Source: Sternotherus odoratus (Eukaryota > Chordata > Testudines > Kinosternidae). From it: 64,000 bases of DNA. Where the stretch lies: NCBI GenBank assembly GCA_032164245.1, contig JAVMKO010000022.1, positions 12,709,845 to 12,773,844 on the forward strand, in the 5' to 3' direction. The notes below the pieces were generated by a model. It was not told the origin of the DNA. It searched no databases and saw only the letters and a list, made by a program, of their open reading frames with translations. Positions 14,007-26,854 of the stretch are shown piece by piece. A program made the translations under genes and the position numbers. Each line of letters opens with the position of its first letter. Position 1 is the first letter of the stretch.

Positions 14007-14082
14007 AGTGAGTTTTAGCCCATGAAAGCTTATGTCCAAATAAATTTGTTAGTCTCTAAAGTGCCACAAGTACTCCTCATTT
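14007..14082 (+). mobile_element. Penelope-like terminal repeat, single arm
   Basis: 'gagttttagcccatgaaagc' is followed by 'ttatgtccaaataaatttgt' and 'tagtctctaaagtgccacaa', which is the right half only of the family seen as palindromes elsewhere. The GAAA of the hammerhead-like core is present, but the upstream CTGANGA part is absent. Confidence 0.75.
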
Positions 14083-15629
14083 TTTGATCCGTTCTCAGTG
14101 CAACATAGCCCTGAAAGTTTAGGGTGACCCCTGTCCGACACATCCTGTCCATGTGCCAGTATGCTCAGAACAGGATTTACAGAAGCCAGGAGTGTTCCGT
14201 GAAACTAAGGCTAATGAAACTACTTTAATCATGGATTGTTCAGCTGCTAATCCATCCAGTTAATGCACATTGCATGCCTAATTTCCCCTCATGGCATGTT
14301 AGTTATCTTTATTAGCTTAGTGTGCCATATGCATTTTTTACCCATGATAATGTCAACTTAATAATTCAGAGCAAAATAGTCTCCTGTCCGTGTGCTATGT
14401 CCATAGTACCATCTCCTCCGCTTTAACATCTGACTTCCTCCATGCTGAGCCTACCTACTTGTTAGACCTGGTCACATGCTAATCAGTGAATTAATTAGGG
14501 CTGAAATCCACCCCCCCTTCCCCCACCCTGTTGTGCAGGCTAGCCCAAGGCTTTTGTAACTCTTCAGCTCAAGTGAGTCCACACAATAGGACTTAAGTGG
14601 GATGTAATTGGTGTGTACGCCTTGCATTAGCCACCTGTAGAAAGGTAATTTTTACCCAATTTGATTAGTTTTGCCATTTCTTCACCCAACAATTTGTCTA
14701 ATCAGCTTTTCTGGTGTTCAGCCAACTCTGCTACTCCTGCAAAATGTCTAAAGGTGGGTTGGAGTCTTTGCATCAGGCTTGCCAAGACTAGAATATGGGG
14801 TGTGCCAACTAATTTCATCAAATGAAGCACAGCTTGATTCACTAGAACTCATTTTACTTTGTGATGGATGCTAGCTGGACTGTAGAACAGACGGCTGGGC
14901 AGCTGTATGTAGGCAGGAAAGTGAGGCACCAAGCAAAAGTTGTGATTGCCTCCTGTGAGCCGACCCCGATTCCCCATCTGTACGCCATTCAAGCGGTCTT
15001 GCAGGAAGTCTAAAGCAATTATGTATCTTCACAACATGTACATGCCAGAAGCTAAGGATTTCAAATTTCCATTAATTATGGAGAGATCTAACACTGAGCT
15101 TGACAAAAGGATATCTCACTGGTGTAATTCTGGTGGAGAGACAGGGCTTTAAATCTTTCTGAACCGGCAGAACAAGTGAAATTGACAAAGAAGGAGATGT
15201 GTTGGCAATAGTGCTTCGTTGATTCATGTGGTAAGTGGTAAATTAAAGTTCCATTTCCACGGAGTTCAGACACTGATTACTAGGAAAAGGCTCTTGTACA
15301 ATAAAATAACCGAGGTGCCAGAATGTTAAATGCTTAGCCACCTACTCTGGTTTGCTCTATAAAGAGAGCAAGAAGTGGGAGCTTTATTCAGAGCAGTTTG
15401 CTTAAGATCTTTGACAAAAGGTCAAAACAACAGAATACAGTCAAACTCCAGATTCTCAGAGGCTAAATTAATGGTGAATTCTAAAATTCAAGGCAGGAGA
15501 AGAGTAACTAAGCAACAGACTAGGCAATCTTGACCAAATTTGCTAGCATTTTCGTTGGACTGTGGGAAATGTGGCTTGGCTCTTTCCATTCAGCTACAAA
15601 ACTTTTATTAATAGTAGGGTTACTGCAGC

Positions 15630-15705
15630 ACACAGGAGCCCTAATGATGGCTCAGGACCCAGTTGTGATGGGTGCTGTACAAACAAAGAACAAAAGATGT
15701 TTGAT
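15630..15705 (-). repeat. SINE/L2-like 3' tail (antisense)
   Basis: 'caggacccagttgtgatggg' and 'tgctgtacaaacaaagaaca' form the reverse complement of the tail at 3640-3725. Confidence 0.55.
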
Positions 15706-17074
15706 TCAAGATTAATTGATTCAACAAATGCATATCATTACAAAGGCAAGGGCATGAATACAGTGAAATGATCCTAAGTATTTTTCATGGTACAAACAGG
15801 ATAGAGGGGGACTGAATGGCTCAAATGATTGGTTGAGTTAAAACCCAATACCTCAAGGTTTCCAGTGTGAATGTAGCAGAACCTGGTAGTAAATGAAAGC
15901 TTGTCTCCTCTGATTGCTGTGGCCACACAAGGGGAAACTTGATCAATGGGTCAAGATGGAAAGAGACCTTAACAGCAATTTGTATCTTAACTCAACCCCT
16001 GTCAGTGAGAAAAATCCCATTTAATGACCAAAGTGTGAGCATGTAAAATTTTTTAGTGTAAATCAAAGGTGATGGAAAAAGTTGTGTACTTAGAATTTTT
16101 GAGGCCATGTGTTGGATATGGTGTAGATGTGGTATTATGAGGAAAGTTGAATCCAAAAGCAGTCATACCAGCACTATGTAAACTTCAGAGAAGGCACAAG
16201 GCTTTTCTGGATAAATGATTTACCCTAAGTATGGTTCTACCAGAGAACAGATAGAAGCACTCATAAGTGCTTCTATGTGGCACAGTGAATAACCAACAGC
16301 TACTATTACTTGACTCTAGGAGCCATAACAATCAGTAGAGCCCCTACAATATAGGTTTCAGAGCCCAGTAGCTTGATTCTGCAGTCTTAGCTTCTTTAGA
16401 AGTGACAGCTCTTTTTGCGGGAGCTTATTGTGGAAGTATACCTGCCAGATTTCCTGAAGGGTAAAAGCAAAAGCTGATCTGGGTTTCAATTTTACTACAG
16501 ATGGCAGGCCAAGATTAAAGCAGCAGGCTTCTCTGGGCTATCTAGTCAATGGCTGTCCTTCAGCCTAGCAAGGAAGTGTGCTCAGAAAATGAGATTGAAT
16601 AGCTGCCCATGTTGAAGGGGAATTGTTACTTTCCTCAGGACACGAGAGTAAAATATTTTCATCTATCAACCTGCAACAGAGAGGACTAAATGTAAAATTC
16701 AGTTACTGATGTTAATCCCCAAAACCATATCCTAACGTCGCATACATGAAATCTCCATATACAATTTCACACTGGGGGAAGAGGGGAGATGGATACGGTA
16801 CTTACGGAATCCAATAGAAGATGTTCGGGCATCACTTTATTGAAGCTGCAAACCCTTTTGGTATACAGCTTCTCCAAAAGGCAGAGATTTGAATTCCCAC
16901 GTTTCTCTTGCTAATTGTCAACTAGGGCTTTAGTGTTCTAACACTAGCACCCTCTGACTACAGAGCCATGAATGAAATTACAAATCTCCATCTTTTTTGG
17001 TTACACTAACAACTGAAAATCAAAGGGAATGGACTAGGGTAGCTGAATGTGCTCAGATGCTAAATTGACAGACT

Positions 17075-17170
17075 AACATGAAGTGTGATCCTGGGCAAGT
17101 CTAGGTGCTTCTGTTTTCCTTTCTACTCTTTATTTTGTCTATGAAGACTGTATGCTATTTGGTGTAGATT
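17075..17170 (+). repeat. MIR-type SINE fragment
   Basis: 'gtgtgatcctgggcaagtct' followed by a pyrimidine-rich stretch fits the conserved MIR core ('tgtgaccttgggcaagtc'). It is short and diverged. Confidence 0.5.
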
Positions 17171-18885
17171 ACACCTGAACGGTGCTGAGTCCCAAAATTG
17201 TCCTGTGAATGCCACAGAATCCTCAAGAATCTATTTAGGACAAAACAAGTTGCTTTCTGAACCTCATTCTCTAGCAGCAGAAGACTGTCCCATGCCACAC
17301 TGATCTGCCTCACTATTTTGTCCCTTTGTTATCCCAATAACACCTTATTTGATATATTTTGATACAAAAATCAAGAGACCAAAGAATAAACAGATTATAA
17401 ATACTCTGTAGAAAAATATAAAATTGACTGCAGTTAGCCAATACTCCGTTTGTGAACTGCTCAAACACACTGAAACCACTCAACTCTTAGTTAACAAACT
17501 GTTACCAAAAGCCTATACTGTACTCCGCTTTCTCCACTGGTTAAAAAGAAATAGCAATGATCTGGAGATCAGGAGTGGTTCTCTAATAATAGCATGGAAG
17601 TTTTTTTACTGAAAAGCAACAGAACTCTGGATGGCTAGTGACTACAAAGTTTCTTTGTGCTGCTGGGGAGGTGGGGGAGGGGAAGGGGAATGGCTTGGAA
17701 AGTCAGGATGAGATTAATTTGGGAACTTGGGTTTTTGACTTCCTGACACTTATACTTTGAGGTAATTTGACATGTAATATGTTCTGGACTTAGTGTTCAT
17801 GATAGTAACATTGTGTATTACTGTAATTTGGGACACCACTTAGTCTGGAAAGATGACTCAATGTTTAGGTGTACCAGGGTTCCTAAGGAGGAATGGGGTG
17901 AAGGTAATAAAGCATGTAGTAGTTTGACTTACACTGAAGAGCAGTTAAGTAGACCGATGGACTCCATCATTTCCTTTGGGAGTCTCAGAATTAAACGGCA
18001 AAATATACTGTATTGAACATTGCACCAGCCAGAGGTAGGAGGGCAAATGGATACATGACCTAATACTAGGTCTTTTCCTTTTCAACTTCTATTTATCTCT
18101 GATGCACACAGTGTGAGACTATATTGTTCCTGCCAGAACCCTCCTGTTAGCCTTGAGATGCAGCCAAAACCAACCTACATTTCCTGTTACTGCCAAAATA
18201 ATGAACAGCAGAGCATTCTCAGGGTATTTGCACTGGCAGTATGAAAACAAGTCCTATAGTGATATCTCCCTTTATTATGATCATTCTACATTAAAAATAG
18301 ATAGATAAATCTCTCAGTTCCTAAGTGAAATTCTGTGGCAACTCCGTTCTTGATCAGATTGGTAAAAAAGATTTGAAGGGGCCTATACTTGATCACAATC
18401 TTAAAATATTTTAAGGGCTCTTATAAAGGGGATGGTGATCACTTGTTCTCATGTCCACAGACAGTAGATGATGATATCCAGGAGACCCAGTATTCTCACC
18501 ATTAGTACTGACCTCAGCTCTTTTTACACAATCATTCAGATTCAATCCTGACTTCAGCTGGGTGAAGTACCACAACCAGGAGGTATAATTGGTTCTGACT
18601 AATTTGTTGAAGGGCATTTAACACTGGTTTTCCCCTCCTCCATTTTCATACTGACAGTGGCTCCTGTGTCCCTTATTTTCAAGTGATCTCTGTAAATTAA
18701 TTACTTTGTACTGGGTCAGTGCTGTTATTAAATTATCATTTTATGAGAATAAAAATAGCTCAGTTGCAGTAAGCAAACCAATAATTTCCCCTTCTCTCCA
18801 GTGAGAATGCAACATTACTATTACGTAATATGAATTTATCCTGTGCTTGCAATGGTGCAGACAAGAAAGGAAGAAATAAAGGAGC

Positions 18886-18936
18886 TTTGTTAAATCATTG
18901 CTACAGCCATTTGTTAAATCATTGCTACAGCCATTT
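18886..18936. repeat. 24-bp tandem duplication
   Basis: Two identical 24-bp units (18886-18909 and 18910-18933; each starts tttgttaaatcattg) lie head to tail with only the first three bases of a third. The perfect identity suggests a recent slippage or end-joining duplication in the intron. Confidence 0.95.
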
Positions 18937-19983
18937 GCCAAGATTTTCATTGGTACTCCTGATGTCTGTATTGTTAACTTAGCAGATACTATAATTTACC
19001 ATTCATATCCTGAGATTTTTTTTTAGAAGAAAATGACAACTTAGTCATTCTTGTTACCAAAAAATTATAAATAAAATCAGCAAATGCATCTCATAGCAAT
19101 CAATATTTCCAGTAGGTTTAAAAAAGAACTCAGTGGAATTAATAGGTCCATCCAAATATATTGGCACTAGTAGATATTTCAGTATTTGGGAGGCACTGTT
19201 GACTATAAATAGTCAAATTGCGATGCAAAAAACATTCTCCTTGTTTCTGATTTAAAAACCAATTTCACAAGCAATATCTATAAATCCATTAGTGGGAGAC
19301 AATTCATGTCCATTTCCTACAGGATGAAGCTGGAGTCAAGAGAATGAAGCCTCAAGAAAATAAGTTCTTAATCTAGTTCATCAATTTATTGATTTGAGTG
19401 GACTTCCTCTGTTAAATTCAAGCTGTTCTTTGGCTTTCGGCAGCGTAGGAAATAGCAATGGTGATGTAATGCAGGCCTCTAAAATGTCAAAGGAAGTAGC
19501 CCCCATCTTTCCATCATCTAGGTTAAAAGTGTGAAGTGGCATGCATAGGTGACTTTTCTAGCTTAGTGATACACACCCACACACATCCCCCGCCTCTCTT
19601 GTGGGAGAACCCCGGGAAGAATAGTCCATAAATGACTTACTATTTTCTGTACTTTTTTCCTGCTACCTTGAATTTGTATAAAGTGAGTGACAGTTAAAAT
19701 CAGATTCAGCTTCTATTACTTTGTCAGAGAAATAACTTCAAACAAATTTCATTCATGAGGCACATTCCTGGCAGTCTCTTATAGGAAACGTGGTCATATT
19801 CAGTAGGTGTATGCTAGTCCCTCAGTCAAAGGTCTGCCATTAGGTATTTAACATTCTATTATACTACTAAAATCTGATCCCATTTCTTCCCTGTGGTTGA
19901 ATAGCAAGGAAAAAGAACCCATCAGCAAATGAACACTATTGATATTTTGTTCATTTTAGACATTTGGTCAAATGCCATCTCTC

Positions 19984-20007
19984 CCATCCATCCATCCATC
20001 CATCCAT
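19984..20007. repeat. (CCAT)n microsatellite
   Basis: Six uninterrupted CCAT units. The tract sits just left of the inverted-duplication arm that starts near 20022. Confidence 0.95.
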
Positions 20008-20021
20008 TATTGGATACAATC

Positions 20022-20154
20022 TTGAAACAAGAACAAAATCCCGCTCTATCAGCAAGCTGGTGATATCAACAGTAAGACATTCCAGACCGTTTATCACTAA
20101 TGTGAAGTGACATAAGTCAAGACAATTGGCATATGCCAAACAGTCATATGTATG
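20022..20154 (+). repeat. Inverted duplication, arm 1
   Basis: The reverse complement of this segment aligns almost base for base with 20488-20618. For example, 'cagcaagctggtgatatcaa' here is opposed by 'ttaatatcaccagcttgctg' there, and 'gtcaagacaattggcatatg' by 'catatgccaattgtcttgac'. The arms differ by a few substitutions and a short indel near the inner end. The spacer is about 330 bp. Confidence 0.92.
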
Positions 20155-20487
20155 TTTTTCATTGCCCAGTTTTTAATATAAATTACTGATATTGTTTAGC
20201 AACTCTATCCACAATGTTCTGGGAGTTTCTCACCTTTTGTCACCTAGCTGTACAGAAACATTTTCTGCAGAGTCATTAAGACAGTCTCTGTTTTAGGTAC
20301 TGATTCAAAACAATCAATGGAAGTCTTTCAAGGTATTTTGCACCATCGATGGGTATATAGTATTGCTAGCTGGGTAGGTAACACTATATTTGGAGATACT
20401 TGGAAGGGAATACCTTCATGGGGGGGGGGAGGGGGAAGACCGATTCAATTTCATTATACCTTTGATTCTTGGCCAGTCTGCTAAGAT

Positions 20488-20618
20488 CATACATATGACT
20501 GGCATATGCCAATTGTCTTGACTTATGTCACTTCATATTCGTGATGAAAGGTCTGGAATGTCTTACTGTTAATATCACCAGCTTGCTGATAGAGTGGGAT
20601 TTTGTTCTTGTCCTTGAC
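20488..20618 (-). repeat. Inverted duplication, arm 2
   Basis: Partner of 20022-20154. Its outer end runs directly into the CR1 reverse-transcriptase fragment that begins near 20600, just after codons reading GVPQGSV on the minus strand. The duplicated arm may therefore be LINE-associated, but I do not recognise the arm sequence itself. Confidence 0.92.
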
Positions 20619-20960
20619 TGATCCCTGTGGGACTCCACCAGATACACCCTTCTACTTGGACAGCAAACCACTGATTACTTTTTGACTATGGTCTTTCAAT
20701 CGGTTGTACACTAACTTCATCTAGACTACGTTTGCTTATGAAAGTGCCATTTGGGACTGTACCACAAGTCTTACTATAATCAACAAATATCTTGATTATT
20801 GCTTCCCCCTCTTGTCCATTATGCAAATAACCCTGTCAAAAAAGGAAATTAGGTTGGTTTGACATGACTTGTTTGGCAAATCCATGGTGGCTATGCCTTG
20901 TACCCCTATCATCCTTCTCATAAGCATGCGAGTATCTTCATTGATGGCCATGAATGCTCA
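20600..20960 (-). pseudogene. CR1 LINE ORF2 reverse-transcriptase fragment (decayed)
   Basis: Translation of the minus strand gives, in order with stops and frame changes, KSCQTNLISFFD (about 20860-20825), then LKDHSQKV near 20690, then GVPQGSV near 20625. These parallel the CR1 reverse-transcriptase motifs KSCLTNL, LxDRxQxV and GVPQGS in the right order and spacing. Stops and frameshifts make it non-functional. It is an old CR1 internal fragment, unusual here because most CR1 copies in the window are 3' ends only. Confidence 0.75.
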
Positions 20961-21396
20961 GCAACTTACACACAAGGATTCATGCCAGAAGTGCTTGTGT
21001 AATATCATTGGAGAACTTGGTTTCTGTAGATCCACTTGAATGTTAATGAAAGGAAAATATTAAAAGACCACAACTGAAGCAAATTTGAACTTTATGTTCA
21101 CAGGGAATATTAGGCAGTATTCATCCAGATCTTCTCTCCCACAATGCTCAGGATTTTCAGAGAGGCCTGAAACAATCTTAACTTTTCAGTGGGAACTGGG
21201 GGTTGGGATTCCCAGCATCACCCAAGTAAGTTAGAAGCATTGACTGGGACTTGTATTCCTAACTCACATTGGCTACTTTGAAAATTCCAATCTATATTCT
21301 GTCTAGGTAAAGCTTGTGGATACCATGATGCATGTAATATGAAAACATTAGCATAGAACAGAATGTAGGCTGGGGTATGTATTTGTACTAATCACT

Positions 21397-21432
21397 CAAA
21401 ATGTATCCAGTTGGCAAAATGTATCCAGTTGG
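21397..21432. repeat. 18-bp tandem duplication
   Basis: Two exact head-to-tail copies of an 18-bp unit beginning caaaatgtatccag (21397-21414 and 21415-21432). Confidence 0.95.
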
Positions 21433-22278
21433 ATTCAAATGGATTAATATATATAAGTACAGTGATGCACATTCAGGAGCTCTGCTTTTGAAAACAAATT
21501 GCTGTCTTCACTGAACAGCTAAAAAACCAATTTAACTTGGGGGAAGAGACTGTTTTGGATGCAAATTGCTCTGATGTATTTAAAATCCCATGAAATGGGA
21601 ATGGTACTCTACCCGCAGTGCTGGTCTCCAAACAAAAATAAAATGCTACTTAAAAATGTTGATAACACAACACCATTTATAACAATTAAACTGCCTGAAT
21701 ATTGCACTGCAATGCTCAAGCCAGCTAGCCAAGAACTGAAGAGGCTTGTCTCTGAATATTAATACTAAGGGGCCAGAAGTGTGCCTGCGGCATTGGTTTA
21801 GCTGTTCTGCCATTGTGGAGGTGGATGGTCTAGGTCAGCATCTCCTACAGAAAGACAGGGTTGTTGACAAATTATATTTTGAGGTTTGACAAAAGGGTGA
21901 AGTTGCTGTCAGCCATCTGTAGAGTTTCTGCCTGAAGTGAGTAGCTGATTTGAAATTAATTTTTGAATAGTTGTCTCTGTAATTCAGATGGATTTAAGAT
22001 GCACCCAAGAATAACACTTTCATTACAAAGCCTCCTGAGCAAAATTAAAATCATGCTAAATTAAAAACAGCCTCTCTTAACCGAGGGCTGATGAGCACAG
22101 CTGAGAGATGCAGGGTCAATATAATTTGATTTCTTTTGTTTTCTTCCCTGCTGCATTGAAGCCAAAAAGCTGGGTACACTTGCTATCCAAAGAAGCATGC
22201 AAGTCATTCTGGATTTCTCAAAACTCTGGCACCTGAATGAGAAATACCGCACAAAGTACTATTATATTTCACTTAGTG

Positions 22279-22530
22279 CCCATAAGAAAGGCCATACTGC
22301 GTCAGACCAAAGGTCCATCCAGCCCAGTATCCTGTCAACCGACAGTGACCAATGGCAGGTGCCCCGGAGTGAGTGAACCTCACCAGTAATGATCAAGTGA
22401 TCCCTCTTCTGCCGTCCATCAAGCCCCCCTCGCCCCTCAACAAAGGCTAGGGACACCACTCCTTACCCATCCTGGCTAATAGCCATTAATGGACTTAACC
22501 TCCATGAATTTATCCAGTTCTTTTAAACCC
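22279..22530 (-). repeat. CR1 LINE 3' end (antisense)
   Basis: 'gcccataagaaaggccatac' followed by 'gtcagaccaaaggtccatcc', 'gcccagtatcctgtc', 'taatgatcaagtgatccctc' and 'catgaatttatccagttc' is the reverse complement of the CR1 3' end at 35197-35668. The terminal direct octamer is reduced to one copy (cataagaa). It lies in KCND3 intron 2. Confidence 0.88.
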
Positions 22531-23580
22531 TGCATTTCTCTTGTAGCTTAAAACTGGCTTATCTTATTCTCCCCACTCCAAAAAACACAACCCCATATTA
22601 CTGTAGCAAAGTTCACTGAGGAATTTCTGTCCCAGCCTCATATGGATGCACACTAGCAATTGAGAAAATATGGGTAAGATTAGCATCCTTAGGTGCTGAA
22701 TGGACTTTGGGATCCCAAGTTAGGTACCTAAAGTGAGAAGTTGGTGGCATTGCATAACTAGACAACATTATGTCAAAGTAGCAGCACTCTGAGGTTCACA
22801 TTATGAATTGCCAGGGGAATATGACACTGTTTCCAGTGGTTAGACTGAAACTAGAGGAGGGCCCTTACTACAGCAGCCAAAGACAAGGGGGCACAGTGGG
22901 GCAGCATTGCACCCCAAGCAATGGAGAGGATCGGGAGTTCCCTTCTGCTTTTTATCAGAGGAGGGGGAGCTGGGATGAATAATCTGTTAACATTTCAGTG
23001 TGGAAGGTAGAAATGAGCTGAAACCCAAGGATTCATCTCTAACTTTGCTTTTTGTGTGCATGTAATAACATTCGCAGCTGTGCCATCCGCTGGCCAGAAA
23101 GTGGAGAGGATATGTCCAAGGTGTCTTTCTGAAGCTGGTCCAGAAGGAGTTCTGGAGAGCGCATCTTGGGTGAAAGTTGCTCTTTGAGCTACACAGAGTA
23201 ATGAGTCCGTTCTCTCTGGCACAAAACACAGGCAGACAATTGTAGAGCAACAGAGGTTGTTGGGTCTTAGATGCCAGTTAGTCACATTATAAACAAGATG
23301 ATAGATGGGGTGAGGGCACAGGCTTCTGTCCTCAAGATGTCATCCAGTGTTTTGATCTCATAATATGACACAACTCTATTAGCTAGATTATTGTGATTTA
23401 GGTTTTAGTTTGTGCTAGCACCAACTTTTTCAATTCAAATCTATACATAAGCCAACCATACTAGAGATTTATGCTTTATCTTTGGTAATTTACACACCAC
23501 TCCTGTATCTTAAATAGATCTTTCCCTTTAAAACTTAAAGTTCCGTTTCAGTCTCCGTAATTTTTTAATTCTTGTCAGAC

Positions 23581-23641
23581 AGTTTAAAGCACTCATTCAG
23601 CAATAATGTCTGATTACTATAGACTGAGAGTGCTTTAAAGT
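23581..23641. other. Small imperfect hairpin
   Basis: Arms agtttaaagcactc (23581-23594) and gagtgctttaaagt (23628-23641) pair at 13 of 14 positions. A second short pairing, tcag (23597-23600) with ctga (23624-23627), lies inside, and the loop is about 23 nt. It could be a MITE remnant or a chance hairpin. A small RNA precursor cannot be excluded, but nothing supports it directly. Confidence 0.6.
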
Positions 23642-24194
23642 ATTCAGAAACAGTCGGCTTGGACTATCTAAGCAGAAAGAAACGGTGCTACATGCAAGAG
23701 GCCATTTCATTTGGATGAACAAAACTAATTGCACTACGAAGCTAAAGTATTTGGTGCTAGGGAAGGCAAAGTCAAAGAAATGTAGAGTACTTGGTAACTA
23801 AATAGATACAGATCTGTAATTTTAAAACTTCCAAAGCAAAACACCCCACTGCACACAATTCTCATGGGAACAGGGTGAGAAGAAATACATTACTGATACT
23901 TATCCTCTTGTTTAATGCACTGTTGGAAGGCACTCATACTATGGTGAAGAGCACAGTATAAGAAATTCTATGAAGTAGAGTATAAAGAGCCATCATTTCA
24001 AAATTGGGAACTGAAAGTTAAGCTACTAAATCTATATTTAGGTATATAAATTGGTCCTCTTATTCCATTGAAATTAATGGAGGGAAGGATTCTCTAAACA
24101 TTTGAAAATAAGGCCGCTTTTATTTAGATGCCAAAGAATGGAGTGAAGAGCCTAACTTTTGTCACCCAAGTTTGAAATTTTGGCCTGAGGGATA

Positions 24195-24440
24195 TGACTG
24201 CAGCTTGTGTAGACGTACTCCATCTAGCTTTACCCTAGAGCTTGTGAAGAGCCGTGAAGCTGTAGCAGCATGGGCTAGCTATATGAGCAATTATTTGGAG
24301 TTAAGGGTGGACTTGTATAGCCCTCAATGCAACTCAGGCTGCCCTGGCTCCAGTACCTGGGGTAAGGAGATTAGAGCCCACTTGGCTACATCTCCGAACT
24401 GCAGTCGCTCCCCGCAAGTGCAGTGTAGATGTACTGATGG
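24195..24440. repeat. Possible GTGTAGA-type MITE remnant
   Basis: The segment is bounded by 'gcttgtgtagacgtactc' and 'gcagtgtagatgtactg' and has the interior style ('gctagctatatgagc', 'ctggctccagtacctgg') of the GTCTACAC-ended elements found at 44490, 53032, 57001 and 61561. The two ends are in the same orientation rather than inverted, so the boundaries are doubtful. Confidence 0.35.
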
Positions 24441-25666
24441 ACTACAGTGATGCTCAAAGGGGAAAGCCTACTTTGGTTCCTGTGGCATCATTCTGTTTGC
24501 AGATGTTTTACATTCTTTACTTTACAAAAATCCAGTGTTTACAATTGCCTTATGCCATGTGCCTTCCTGACAGCTGAATTATAATAATTTAAACATGCTA
24601 TTGTTTGTACTTTAATAGACATAGGGAAGTGTTTAAAAGTAAAAGCAGTTCAGTGAGAAACCTGGTCACCAGACTAGACAAGAGAATTCTCTAAGGCCAA
24701 ATATTAAACTGTGAATTTTCCAGTCAGAAACATCTCCCTAAGTACATGTAAACTCAGCGTATGAGTGTGAATTATGAAAAAATGTTTATAGTTTATACAA
24801 CTTTAGCCTCTGGAAGCAGCAACCTCTAAATGCTTACTTGATTTGGTATAATCCTGTGAGAGAGGATTTGGCTATTCTTCATTTCCCTTGTATGAAGGTT
24901 TCAGTTCTGAGCACCAGAAGCACAAATCTATAGCCTTAGCAGAAACAGCTATAATATCAACAGTAGAGAAATTAAATGAGCCCTCCAGACTATATTTCCC
25001 ATGCTTGTCGTATCACATTTGCACTCTGATCTCATCAAATATGGCAACTATGACAGCATTATTTTTAGATTATTAAACTCACAAGTAGACACAGGAAAGG
25101 GCCATTTCCTGTTCAGTTAACCACAAACCATGTCCTGTAGATCACAGAATACCTTCAGTAAGGCAATTATCTGTAATGCCAGCTTGAATTTGCAAACCTA
25201 TAATGCCCATTTTCAAACAGTCAGATACATTCTAGTAAATCTTAATTTTGCAAAAAGACAAAATCCCAATGATTTTGTGTAAACCTTCAGGTTGGCCAAA
25301 TGTATGTCTGAATAAAAATAGGTCCTAGTTCTCAACTGCCTTGCACCTTGTGTTATTACATACATCTCTGCAGAGAGAACGCAGAGTAGGTGTGAAAAGC
25401 TACCAGACCATAACATTGGACCTAATTCTCCACAGACTTGCTACTTGTGCCTGATTTTGCACCTGTGCAAAGTGCTCATGGTGTCTTGCAATGACTTGAC
25501 ACAGGTGTAAATGCAGACAGGATATGCCTGGGAGAGGAGAATCAGGCCCATAATAGCCCCCCATGCCTCTGGAACAAATTCCAAAGAAACAGTACTTCAC
25601 TTGACAAAGTAACCGAACTCCAGCAACCACTGAATGGGCCTATTGACGAACACAAGAAAATGTGAC

Positions 25667-26854
<1,188 letters not shown>

